From the NCBI RefSeq assembly GCF_021347895.1, contig NC_067121.1, forward strand, positions 28,259,974 through 28,323,973: 64,000 nucleotides of DNA, in the 5' to 3' direction. Under the pieces are notes generated by a model. It was not told the DNA's origin. It did no database searches and was given only the letters and a program-made list of their open reading frames with translations. Below, piece after piece: positions 26,301-37,610 of the stretch. Numbering within the stretch: the stretch's first letter is position 1; each line of letters opens with the position of its first letter. This DNA comes from Acanthochromis polyacanthus (lineage: Eukaryota > Chordata > Actinopteri > Pomacentridae). Made by a program: the position numbers and the translations under genes.

Positions 26301-28570
26301 CCCGAGCTGAGTAAATCTTTTCACAGTGTGGTCAGAGAGTGTTGAGCTGCTGCCAGACACGTCCAAGATGGAGCGAGAGGAGGCCGGGAGTAGAAATCTT
26401 ACTCACTTCGATTCCTGAACGCTCGGTTACATCAGTCGGACTTTTTGTCAGAGTTTGTTTTTTTCGCTCCATGCCGTTTTGACTCTTAATTAATTATCCA
26501 CAATCAGCTCTTATAAACCTCAGTGTTTATTAGCAGCCGAGCAGTGAATGCGTTTTTGTTTTTCGGCCCGACGAGCGAGGCTTAATTTTGCTGTGAAATA
26601 ATGAGAGAGAATTTAATCCATTGATTTCATTCCCAGTAATTATTTTTTATTTAATATCTTGATATTAAATGGAATCACCATTATCATGAGTGATGATGAG
26701 AGCAGATACCCACAGCAGGCTGTGTGCTTGTGTGTTTATATGCGTGTGAGTGATGGAGGATGGATGTGTCATTTCATTGTGTCATGCTGGAGGGGTGACT
26801 AATGATTTACTGATTTCATTTTTCTAGTCATTCTGATTAGCAGTGGGAAAATAATGTGGAGAGACAGGAAATGAAAGGGGAGAGGAGATGAGAGGTGACA
26901 AGAGGGGAGAAAAAGGGGAGGAGAGGAGATGAGAGGGAAGGAAAAGAAAAAGAAGCGGAAGACGATGTAGTATATTTCTGTATGAATGATCCCCTCTGAC
27001 TCTTCCTGATCTCAGACTGTATCAATTTCTACTCTCGTTTTCTGGCCAGTAGTCAACTTTTAACCCTATAAAAGATGGCTAATCATGTGAAATAAATCCA
27101 GTAGTACTCCAGCAGAGAACAGCACACACTTGATTAGCTCTTTTACCATACAAGTCTAGTTTAAAAGGAGTCCAACACCACCATTCTTACACTACTTTGT
27201 TTGTCTTTGGTCCATCTCTTTAAGTTTTCAGTCTGTCCCACTTTGTTTCAAGGTTATTCCACCATCCATATTTACTTCACTCGCTTCTTTTCAACCCTTT
27301 CATGCCTTCAGTGCATAATCAGGCTTTTCATTCTGTTCTGCCAGAGTTTCCCTTCGTCTGATGTCCTTTTTGCTTCCCTTTTCTTTTACTTTCACCATGA
27401 GTTCTCTCTATTTTCCTTGTTCCTCCACTATCTCACTTTTCTTCTGTCCCTCAATATCCACTGCCTCAACCCTCCCACCTCCATATGCTTTTTCTTCCTT
27501 TCTCCTTCCCCTTTCCCTTTATCAGTCAGATTATCTCTCTGGCAAATCGCATTTCGTGAACTGCAGACTCAGATAGAGTATATTACACAACACAGTAGCA
27601 TATATGTAATGTGATGACCCAGACCATTCTCTTAATTCCACACAGCACTGTCAAGCTCTAGCAGCCCCGGCACACTGAAATGACAGCAGAATCGCAGAGT
27701 ACCCGTTTTAATTATCAGAAGAAGTAAAGATCAGCACAACTCGGTGCTGTAGATGTTGTCTCTCTCTCTTGCAGCAGCCTGGAGTCAGACCGAGGGGGAA
27801 ATGGAACCAGCAATGGAGCCCGAGGCTAATAGACCAGTAAATGAAGACTTGGCATAATACAGAAAATATCAGAAAAAGGAGGAGGCCCGCTTCGTCACAC
27901 TCACAAACAGACAAATGTACAGCCGTTATATTTGGGTCAGAAGATAGAATCACATTTCCCAAGTTTTGTTTGCCGCATTCAGTTTGTGCAGTGAATATAC
28001 ACGTACACAATACTTGCAACATATATATCTTACATATCACATACACAGTGGTGGAATATAAGTACATTTACTCAAGTACTGCAATTAAGTGCAGCTTTGA
28101 AGTACTTTACTTTAGTATTTCCATTTTATGCAAATGTATACTTCTGCTACACTACGTCTCATTTCTTTATCCCTTTATTTTCCAATAAAAATCTTGCATC
28201 TCCACATGTTTTGATTTTGAATGTTAGTGTTCCTTCATGGGTTAGGAAAATTCTCCTACTTCTAAAGCTAGAGAGACTATTTTTGAAAACTCCCAGTTGG
28301 ATTTAACTGGAAAATGTCATTAAGATGACAAACAGGATGTTTGCCTGAGCTCTTGAAACGCTTGACTTTTTAGAAATATGTGGTTCTCACAGAACAGTAC
28401 AGTGATTATTTTGTAGGTTATATATTCTTGCAGCCAATACTCGAAATTAAAGTACCCAGCAGTATATGAAGTAGTTAAAAAGAGGGTCACCTTCCACACC
28501 TGCAGAAGTAAAGTGCGATATCCACATTAATGCAGTCATTAACATCATAACATATATAATATCTATTTTT

Positions 28571-28591
28571 CCATCCATCCATCCATCCATC
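28571..28591. repeat. (CCAT)5 microsatellite
   Basis: Five CCAT units inside the MITE. Confidence 0.9.
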
Positions 28592-28697
28592 TAATAGAAA
28601 AACACTGTTAAAGGCATGTTTAACTAAACTTTAAGTACATTTTAACTGTAATACGTACATACATTTAGTTTTCATAGTATTGTTAGAGCAGTTTTAA

Positions 28698-29554
28698 AGG
28701 GGCACCGAGGAAGATTTTAGCGGAAATGTAGCGTTGCCTACATTTCCTGTGAGCCTCGGCGCGCACTGTCGCAAACTGTCATAAACGAGCGAGCCTCAGG
28801 AAAGCTGGCGGAGTTGAAATCATTGTTGAACAATTACGTGTGTAAATGACTCCGCGGTCTAATGTTGTAAAACCGAGTTGTCAAAGCTGCTCTGAGCTAC
28901 GGAGTTAACCTAACGTTCGGTAGCTCCGAGCTAACGTTACATTAGCCAATACCCACACAGTGTTTTTGCCACAAAGTTAGTCAACTAAACCAGTCACAGT
29001 CAAACGAATCCCATAGTCTACCAACCACACATCGCAAGCAACACACACAAAAGACAAAAGAATTGTATCAAACTTACAAAGAGCTAAAGTTACGTACCTG
29101 TCTAGGAGAAGCACAGCCAGCTCGGCATCTGTTTTGATTCCTTTTTGTTCCCGGAATTCTCTCCACCTCTGAAATGCCTGTCCAAGATGAACTTTTCTTT
29201 TGATTCGTTGTCGATCTGACAACCTTTTTGCTTGCAGACTTTGCTCCTTTCGCTTCCTTTTGCGCTCCATGTGTGCCATCTTCTCAACCAACTCTCCACT
29301 CTGCTACTGCTAAAAACAACTAGCTCCGCTCTGCTACGCTCTGTCAGCGCACGCGCACCGTATTTGATGTAAATCGCTCCGTCTCACAGGAACTTCTGGA
29401 TGAGTCGACAAAAAATTAATAAAATACAAATATTTACAAAACCAAAATGATTCATGAATCGAAAATGGGGGCATTAATAAGTGTAAATAACGAAGATTCA
29501 TCCACATTAATATGAGACTTTGTTACTAGCATAAAAATCTTCCTCAGTGCCCCT
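28698..29554 (-). mobile_element. 857-bp TTAA-target DNA transposon (Kolobok-like) carrying one host-like exon
   Basis: TTAA at 28694-28697 and 29555-29558 flank AGGGGCACCGAGGAAGATTTT and its complement (one mismatch in about 20 bp). TTAA target plus purine-starting TIR suits Kolobok, but no transposase core remains. It is CpG-richer than its surroundings near 28740-28870 and 29290-29380. It contains a short minus-strand coding exon with a splice donor (29098-29279). It is probably an internally deleted derivative of a larger element. Confidence 0.75.
29098..29279 (-). pseudogene. Putative first coding exon of the Kolobok-like element's own gene (orphaned)
   Basis: On the minus strand an ATG at 29279 opens 60 codons: MAHMERKRKRKEQSLQAKRL, then a basic helix (SDRQRIKRKV), QRWREFREQKGIKTDAELA and LLLD. 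It stops at a consensus donor, CAG|GTACGT (donor at 29097-29096), after two bases of the next codon. The upstream minus-strand sequence is CpG-rich and could be a promoter. The KTDAELA..LLD motif recurs, as far as I recall, at the N-terminus of fish transposon-encoded proteins. No downstream exon is present in the element, so I treat it as a remnant. It lies antisense to the Eph gene. Confidence 0.5.
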
Positions 29555-30069
29555 TTAAGAAAAAAATTCTCCTACCACTGCATATTACATATTCTCGAAA
29601 CTGAAAAGGCCACTGTGCAATAGTCAGAAGGCGTATAAACAAGAAATAGAAATGACAACCATAAAAATATTTAAAATTCAAATACATGTAAAATTAAAAT
29701 ATCAAAATGTAAAATGGCCCAGTAAGGTTAGCTGTTTTTTTTCCCCTGTTTATGAAAATCTACATACATCACACGTGCAAAGCAAACACAATAGGTGATC
29801 TACAACAGTCAGCACTGATGACCTGCAATAATGATGTTGTCAGACTGATTATATTAATTCCAAATTTACAATGAGGGTAGATTTGACCATGATGTTTGCA
29901 CCACATATATGGAGGTATCAGCTGATGGAGAGAGAAAGCTTAACAGAGTCGGAGACATTCAGCATTCACCTCATGAGTTGACCTCTGTGTGCGCCTGTTT
30001 CTTCCAAGTCAAGTGGACTGAATACTCCGAATTGTCTGTTTGAGTGAATCTGAGTGTTTATCTAGCTTG

Positions 30070-30205
30070 TGTTTGTCTTGTGATGGACTGATGACCTGCC
30101 CGAGGTTTCTCCTTAGTCTCTGGTTAATATATGCTGGATCCACTTTTCTGTTATCTTGAGCTAACATAAGTGAGTAAGAGCAATGAATAAATATGGTGTT
30201 TTTTC
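30070..30205 (+). repeat. Degenerate retroposon 3'-tail-like repeat
   Basis: TGTGATGGACTGATGACCTG followed by TATGCTGGATCCAC resembles the very common fish tail TGTGATGGACTGGCGACCTG...GATAGGCTCCAG (from memory). Too decayed to class. Confidence 0.35.
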
Positions 30206-33200
30206 AGTGAGTAAATGAAGTTATAATTTTAACTGCTTCTCCGCTGACTGGCCTCATCTTTTCCCGTTTACTGTTATGCTGTGCTTTACTCGAGAGCTAC
30301 AGCTGTAGATGCATTCTTCCTTTCTCAGTCTTATAACATGTCCTGCAGCCATTCTGTTTCCTGACCCTCTTCTTTTTGTCATCAGCTCTTAATCTGCCCA
30401 TCGAATCTGCTTTCTTTCTCCATTCTCTTCCCTTCAGGGCTGAACTATGAGCTGATACTATTGTACTTGTCCACTGTCCTTGTTAATCCTCCATCCATGC
30501 AGCCTATATTTGACTTCTCCATCCTTCTTTGTTTGGCTCATCCCCATTGTAAAGATTTTACATCTGCTCCTTGTTGCTTTTTCTATTTAGCCTTTTTTCC
30601 TCTTCGTGCCACCTTTTCTTTCTCTTCCACTTTACCTTGGGCTCTTGTTGCTGCAGCACACACACTGCCCCACCTCTCTTTCTGCCCACATCCCTTATGT
30701 TAACCTTCCAGTTTCTATTCCTATGGCTGCCTCCACGTCTCTCCTCGCTCTTCCCCTCCATCTGATTGCTTGTTAGTTGGTATGCAGGCTTGGACCCCTA
30801 TTGTGCATTCTTGCCTGTCAGCACTCTCTTTTTCCATCTCCCCCTTTCTCTTTATTCCTCTCTCCAGCTCCTAGTGTCCATTCTTTCTATCAAACAAAAC
30901 AAAACAAAAAAAAAAGCACAACCACATAGAGAGCAGAGGACAGGGCCTGTTTAAAGAGGATAAATGCTGTCTTGTAACTAGGAAAGAAAGAAAAAGAAGA
31001 TATATGGGCTATTGGACAGAGGGATGTTTTCACATATAAGAAGAATTTAAAATGAATTAAACACCCTGGAGAGATAAAGGGCAGCAAAGGAGAGGAAGAG
31101 AGCGGGAAATAGGGGAGTGGCTCCAATGACAATAATATATGGATGGAGGTTTATGAAGGTGGAGGCTTGCTAGCAGAATGACAAATGGGTCTCGAGTGAC
31201 AGAGTATTATATTAAAAAGTAAATTGATATGCAAATGTGGAGTGTGTGGCTTTGGAGGACAGGGATAGCCTGTTGTCCTCAATGAAGTGGAACAGAGAGG
31301 CAGAGGGAAAGGTGAGAGCCCGGCTGTGATAGTGATATCGCAGCTCATTAATATGTGTGTGTTTCCGCGTGATGGGTGGAGGTGAGTGTGCTTTAAGTCA
31401 TGTGAATACACAGCCGTAGGTATTTACACCGTACGAGCCGGCAAAGTGTCGTGCAGCTGGATGGCAGTGAACTGGAACGGTGAATGGTAGTGTTTAATGT
31501 CACACTGCGGTACGGCAGGACAAAGAAACAGCTGGTGGGAAATGCAGGGAGACTTTCGCATTATAAAGTCTGTTCCAGCTCAGGACCCAATGAATGTTCA
31601 TACAGTAAAGTAAATACCTGTGGCATGTAAATCAATAGCAGGACAGCAAGCCATTCAACAAGACTGTGTGGTGAGCGCGGCCACGTTTTGTTTTGTTTTT
31701 TTGGCAGCTGCATAAAACTAAATCAATTTTCAGTACATCTAAATTATATGATGTGCACAACCACATATCTGACAAATCATGATTAATTAGAACATTTAGT
31801 GCTATGTTGCTATGTCAGAGTAGTTTAGGCTTTAGGTAACTAACTAGCTTCTAGTAAAAAGAGGTTCATGTTGTTAGTCAGGACTAATAATGCAATGAGC
31901 ATACTGCGTGATCTTGTGTGAACAAAACACAAAATCTTAGTGCAAGCAAGCATTTAGAGGCCTGGAAGGAAAAGAAGAGAATGATGTTAACTGTGAGGCC
32001 AATTCAATATGCTGAGGCCCAAGCTACAGATTAACATTTGCTGGTATCCTTCACTATTCTGCTTCTTGGTTGTTCAAATGAGATGCCAAACTACACACAC
32101 TAGTAGCAAGCAGTTATTCAAAGATAAACACATTTGGTTGATGTACCAAAAGAAGCCAGTTTTGGTTAAATGTTGACAGCAAGTCAGGGTTGACTTTGCA
32201 TATTTAACACTGAAAACTTTCCCTAACATTAACCAAAGGGTTTGGCTTGCCTGTGACATGTTTCGTCGAAGCATTTTGCCCAGGAAATGAACCGTTTCAG
32301 CACAATATACTATATATAAGCCCCCCATAACAGCTGTTGGTTTGCAGTTTTCCTACTACTGCTCTGTTGCACTTTCGAATGTGAAAATTTCGTAAAAATG
32401 TCAAGTGTAAAGAAAAAATACCTGCGGCATCAGAAAATGGCCTCCACATTGCCCTCCCGAGTCCAATTCCAGTGTCTTTAATAGATGAATTACAAGTCAG
32501 CTGCATTTAGTCGAAGATATTAAATATCTGTTTCAAACGCGCACACCCAGACACAGCTGTCAGGGGAAAACAAAAGCCACAGCCATGTCAGGTTTTGCGC
32601 CATGTTTAAGACTGCAGCGCTAATGATTCATGACACTTCTAACTGGAAAGGAGAAATGAGTTGCTCTGTAATTACTATGGAAATGTGTTCATTTCCCATC
32701 AGACACACACACACCCATGGAGACACACTCACATTAACACTGAAACACATCCAGCAGTGTTGTGAAAGTGCTTCAAACGTGGGCGTTTTTGCAGAACACA
32801 CACATGTACGTCTGTCTGTCTGTGTGTGTCTGTGTGTGTCCCCGCGGGATTATCACAGTTGGAGCAGAGGTGTGACCCATGTCCCCATTCCCCATATGTT
32901 TTAAACACATGCCCCAAAGCGCTGTGTGTGTGTGAGTGTGTGTCAAGGGGGTAATGATAGTCCCTTGGTGTTTGACTGGCTTGAGCCCAGCTGATAACCA
33001 GGTGGGGCCCAGTCCCATTTCACGAGAACATTATGCCCCCTCCTCTTTATCCCCAAATACCAGCAACCGGTCTCTACCCTCATGTATGTGTGTGTGTGAG
33101 TGTGTGTATGTGTATTCCCAAGACAGCCTATTGATGTCTGGGTTACACCATGCATTCAGCTGTGTAAAATCAACACAAGGATTAAACACCAAATGACTGA

Positions 33201-33940
33201 GATTTACTGAGCCCGGCGGAACCCCACCTTTCTCCATTTCTGTTGCACCGTGTGCCTAATTTGCAGTCACAGCGCAGCAGCCCATTTCTTCTCCACTCAG
33301 TATTCCTCTCCTATATTATTTTTGTGTTTATCTCATTTCGACTCTCCTTTCCTTTATCAAATCTTTGCTTGCTATTTCTTTCAGTCTCCATTTCTCTTCT
33401 GTCTTCCTCTCCACCGCCGTCTTAAATCACATACTGTGCGGTGCTGCAGATTCCCAGTCACTCCTGGACCTGAGCCCAAATCTGTTTATTCTCATGATGG
33501 ACAGCCATTCTGACTGGATGCTGCTTTACTGTTATAAGACGATGAAGGAGGACGGGGTGAAAGGGAGGAGAGAAGACCCATGACCTTTAAGTCCTCTACT
33601 GGTCCTTTTTTAAACTTAATTGACATAAATTAACTAAAAATGTGTGCAGGAAAACATAGAAAAATACACAATAAACATGCAAAAACCCAGTGTAATTTCG
33701 GTAGACATTTAGCGTCCCCACCCCCCACACATTTGTTCTTCATCACTTTATAAATTACAGCCTTTTGTTTTCATGGAAGAGAGAATGTGAGGAGAGAGGA
33801 CATGAGACTATGAAGTATTTATGGTGTAGTTAGTATGACTCTGCTGTTATATTTTATGCCTTTTGTCTCAAAATGTTTGTGCTGACTTTAAAGGAGCAGT
33901 AAATCTCAGAGACAGTGTTATGGATGATTAGCGTTCTTAA

Positions 33941-34691
33941 CCCCCTGAACCTCCAGCGGTTTCTGAGCGATTTTTTTGTTCCTGTCACATTTTTACTCAC
34001 TCTGGGCTCATTTCTCACTGCAGTATAAAGTCCTCTATGGAACGAGCACAACCATTGCTAGAAGCAGGAAGAGAACTCAAAAATGTGTTGTACGCAGCAT
34101 AACAAAGTTATAATGCCATAAATCACAAAAAAAAAGGGGAAAGGTTACTTTGATCATGTATTATCATGTAAGTTAAAAAAAATGGAATCAACAAAGGTCT
34201 GCAGGTGTGTCATTGCTGGTAAAGATGGTGGCTTTACAAACTAAAGATATTTAATATTCAACTTTCTAATTTGTTTCTGTAGGCATCTACTATCTTGCTG
34301 TGTAAACGCAGCCTGTAGTTTAAAAGAATTCAGCCAAAAAGTCCCTGGATTTCAGACATGACTATTTGAGTCTCTAACAGCTTCACAGTTATGCAGAAAA
34401 GTGCAAAATTTTTAAATCTGTACATAATCTGGCTTATGTAATGGTTTATTTGAATTTTAAAAAAAATAGGGCACGTAGAATAAAGCAATTCTAACAAAAC
34501 ATAACTCTTTTAAGCCTAAACTGTGTTAAGTTTTCCAACAAAATGGCACATCAGAAATGAGCGGTTCAAGGACCGAAAGTTAAAAATCCGCAGATTCTTA
34601 TTGTTTTTCTAGATGAATGATAAATGGTGTAATATTAGCTAAAAGATAACATGCCCTTTAAACCTGCTGGCAAGTTTCCAGGGTTCAGAGG
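33941..34691 (+). mobile_element. piggyBac-like non-autonomous element (copy B), about 751 bp
   Basis: TTAA (33937-33940) precedes CCCCCTGAACCTCC. The right end is CCAGGGTTCAGAGG with its TTAA decayed. Length matches copy A (752 bp), and its left half aligns with the minus strand of copy A and with copy C (TCTCACTGCAGTATAAAG, AGTTATAATGCCATAAATCA). No transposase. Confidence 0.7.
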
Positions 34692-35446
34692 CAGAGGCTC
34701 AACAAAGTAACTAGAGAACAGACTGTCAGAAACAGATGAGACTCACACAAACTCAGGCATGAATCCCCCCCGTCGGGTCTGTAAAACGGAATAAGTTTAA
34801 CACTTCCTCACAGCTGCACTGCAGGATTGAGCTGATCAATTTGTCAATATTTTGTCTTGATCGCTGGACTGACCCTCCCCGCAGGGTGTGTGCATGTGCA
34901 CAGAGGGGGGTGAGAAAAGGGCATGGAAGAGTGGGTGTGTGCATTTGTGTGTGATTTGTGTGTGCGTGTGTGATTTGTGAGGTTATTGAAATCAGTGTTT
35001 GATGACCAGAACGGTCCATACACAGGTAAAGAAGAGTGCTTTAATGCATAGGTTTGTGACGCACGCACTCATGCACACACACACACATTTTCACTCAAAC
35101 TCAGGTAAAACAGCTCAGACAAGGATTGAATTGAGTGTTAGAAGCAGCGAAAATGTTTTTTCTCCTCCAGGCTTGCCCTGTACAGAGAAGAGGGGTGTGC
35201 AGAGACAAAAGGAAATATCTAGTTGTTCATACACAGCTGTTGGCTGTTCACAGTATGGGGGTTTCCTGGAAATACTATAGCAAGCAGATGTGCAACTGCA
35301 CATGCACGCTCAAGGATGAAAGTAACGTAAACTTCAATGTATATCCTATAATGGTATAGAATATATTTGTAGCTGAATAACAGTCACTGCTGTGTTTATA
35401 GGCATCTAGTGCAGCATCATGAAACATCTGTACATTTCTTTTTCAG

Positions 35447-35514
35447 GCATTGTGGATATATCAAAGCCAAGCAGGACCCTGACGAAGAGAAGATGCAATT
35501 CCAACATGGTCGAG
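35447..35514 (+). CDS. Eph receptor exon 9: juxtamembrane start
   Basis: The exon is 68 bp with acceptor tttttcAG and donor GTAAAA. It encodes (R)HCGYIKAKQDPDEEKMQFQHGR, the basic then acidic stretch just inside the membrane. The order GY.KAKQDP.EEKM is shared with EphA3/5/8. It ends one base into a Val codon. A different open frame over the same bases is longer but is not the real one. Confidence 0.93.
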
Positions 35515-36182
35515 GTAAAAGCACAAACACGTGCACACACACTGAAACAAGGAAACTGTATGACATTTGTCTTTAACCAAACCTCACACCCACCTGCAGT
35601 TAATCACTTCACTGCCTGTATTTATGGAAGTAAACAACAGACAGAAGGAGGAATATTTTGAACAAAGTGAACAAAGACGCTGCTTTTTTCTTCACATAAA
35701 ACCGTCATATTTTGTTTGCATATCTCAGGATGTATCATCAGAACTGAAAACAACAGAACATAAGTCTCTGACTTTGTAGCATTCTCAGCTGAATTAACCA
35801 CATTGTTTCACAGTTTTGGGCTCAAATGTTTGCTGGCAGAGCGAAGCTCCTTATGGGTTCCTGTTAAAATTATGAGTCATTTTAACACCACTGCTAACAA
35901 AGTAGCTATGTGTTTCATTATGTAATAATTTGTAATGTCACTCGACAGAGCACCCACGCTCAAGATCCCATTTCAACAGGAATTCACACTAAATCCATGC
36001 TAGCTTCTGAAGGAAAGTGTTTCCCCAAAGGCATCAATAAAGCATCATATTAATAATATGATCTATTTAATATTCCTTTTACATACCATAAACCCAGCAT
36101 GGGTTCATTTTCTTCCACTATATTTGAGGAACGCTCTAAACGAATTTAATCCTTTTCCCATTTCACTTTTCCACTTGTGCAG
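35515..36182 (+). other. Intron 9 (668 bp)
   Basis: GT-AG intron; nothing recognised inside. Confidence 0.85.
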
Positions 36183-36308
36183 TCAAGCTTCCAGGCAGCA
36201 GAACTTACATCCATCCTCACACATACGAAGACCCCAACCAGGCCGTCAGAGACTTTGCCAAAGAGATAGATGCTTCCAATATTCGCATAGAAAGAGTCAT
36301 TGGAGCTG
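36183..36308 (+). CDS. Eph receptor exon 10: juxtamembrane tyrosines and kinase entry
   Basis: The exon is 126 bp with acceptor tgtgcAG and donor GTGAGT. It encodes (V)[41 protein letters not shown]. The two tyrosines in TYI.PHTYEDP are the conserved autoinhibitory and phosphorylation sites that release the kinase and dock SH2 proteins. It ends in the glycine-rich loop (IGAG, split after the first base of Gly). Confidence 0.96.
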
Positions 36309-36603
36309 GTGAGTTGGCAGTAAAACAGCAGTAGGCTACTTTAATAACTAGAAAAAAACTGTAAAAAATGAAGTTGTTTAAATTCAAATGACTGAATCAT
36401 TTTAGGAATCATTTGCATGGAAGGACAATTTTCCTTATTTTTGAGGAATCATTAGTACCTGTAAAATATAATAATTGTGGATCTGGATGCAATTTAGAGT
36501 CAATAAAAGAGCGTAGAAAACTTCTAAAGTCACAGATAAGAGAACCCAGATATTCATCAATTGTACAAGCGCTTATCTTTTAACAGAAGTTTCAAAGTTT
36601 TAT

Positions 36604-36642
<39 letters not shown>
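36309..36642 (+). other. Intron 10 (334 bp) ending in a GT microsatellite
   Basis: The donor is normal. The 3' end carries (GT)17 directly before AG, replacing the usual polypyrimidine tract. A more conventional acceptor, cttttaacAG at 36585-36586, lies 56 bases upstream; its use would shift the frame. Confidence 0.85.
36607..36640. repeat. (GT)17 microsatellite abutting a splice acceptor
   Basis: Seventeen GT units run straight into the AG of the exon 11 acceptor at 36641-36642. Confidence 0.97.
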
Positions 36643-36828
36643 GAGAGTTTGGGGAAGTGTGCAGTGGGCGACTTCGTGTGCAGGGGAAGAGGGAGATCTA
36701 TGTGGCCATCAAGAGTCTGAAGGCCGGATACTCGGACAAACAGAGGAGGGACTTTTTGTCTGAGGCCTCCATCATGGGCCAGTTCGACCACCCGAACATC
36801 ATAAGGCTGGAGGGTGTCGTCACAAGAT
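36643..36828 (+). CDS. Eph receptor exon 11: kinase N-lobe (glycine loop, VAIK lysine, helix C glutamate)
   Basis: The exon is 186 bp and ends at donor GTGAGT. It encodes (G)[33 protein letters not shown], then [28 protein letters not shown]. It supplies the G-x-G-x-x-G loop, the ATP-anchoring Lys in VAIK and the helix C Glu in FLSEAS. All catalytic N-lobe residues are intact. It ends one base into a Cys codon. Confidence 0.97.
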
Positions 36829-37590
36829 GTGAGTAAAAACCTTGACTCCATTAAGTGTGCGTGGGAGTGTGACGCACACACACTCCCCTTTCCTTTCTCT
36901 GCATTTGTGTGGGAGTGTGTGTAGATGTGCGTCTGCCACGTACCTATTTGAGAAGCAGCAGAGCTGTTGGTGATGTAAATAACAGTTGACCCTGGATCAG
37001 ATAAAAGTTCCATTACCATGGTAACGCACTGGTGAAGCATGGCAGTGTGCATGTGATGCAGCTGTCCACCTCTCAAAAGGCCACTTGTTTACTTCACATG
37101 ATTGTGTTTGGGCAATTAGAGTGAGTGTGTGTGTTCATGTAGGTGAGACAGACACAGGCCTGGTTCAACAAGATAGCTGATTCGTTATCAGCGGGCCTCA
37201 CTCACTCACAATCACTCTCTCTCCCTCTATCCTGCTCTCGTCTCATATCCCTGTCCGACTCTCCTCCCCCCATCTAACCTTCTCATTCAGTCGCTCCCTC
37301 TTTCTCTCCTTTTCACTCGCTGTCTGTCTCAGTCAGTCAGTCTCCTCTTCTCACCCTCCAGTACTCTCTCTCTCTCTCTTTGTCATTCTAACTCAGTGTC
37401 AGAGTGCGTAAATGCTAAGCCGGCTATATCTGAACATCTTTTCCCTCTGCGTTTTTGACCCACGACCGCACTAATGCTGCATGCACAACTCTGGCCGACT
37501 TCTTCTCTTGACCTAACCCTGGAGCTCCTCATAGAATCGGAAGAAGCCACCAAAACGTGATAAAGGGAACCTGTGCCTGGGTATCCCTGC

Positions 37591-37610
37591 TTTTTTTTTT
37601 TTTTTTTTTT
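37591..37610. repeat. Poly(T)20 tract
   Basis: Twenty consecutive T followed by AAAA. It could be the tail of a minus-strand retroposon, but no body was recognised. Confidence 0.85.

Larger units (their letters stand above)
28046..29580. mobile_element. Teleost MITE (CAGTGGTGGAA... family), about 674 bp, split by a nested element
   Basis: The left end CAGTGGTGGAATATAAGTAC and the right end ...CTCCTACCACTG form short inverted termini. The interior has the AAGTACATTTACTCAAGTACT, TTTCCATTTTATGC and ACTTTAAGTACATTTT blocks of a very common fish repeat. Subtracting the 857-bp insert (28698-29554) and its TTAA leaves 674 bp. The second copy at 39858-42170 leaves 677 bp after its own insert is removed, which supports both boundaries. 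Confidence 0.8.
21007..35446 (+). other. Intron 8 (14,440 bp), the largest complete intron here
   Basis: It separates the transmembrane exon from the cytoplasmic exons. Contents: (AGAGG)17 at 22151-22235, CA/GC tracts at 22480-22562, purine-rich stretch 22960-23340, AT-rich homeobox-site-like sequence about 26180-26700, a roughly 674-bp MITE (28046-29580) split by an 857-bp TTAA element, a LINE/SINE-tail relic (about 30070-30205) and a piggyBac-like element (33941-34691). Other open frames are pyrimidine-rich or random. No exon of the Eph gene is missing from the frame across it. Confidence 0.85.

Noticed and set aside
35419..35661. 80-residue plus-strand frame covering exon 9
   Set aside because: It is the wrong frame; the correct frame gives the conserved Eph juxtamembrane GY.KAKQDP.EEKM and keeps phase with both neighbours.
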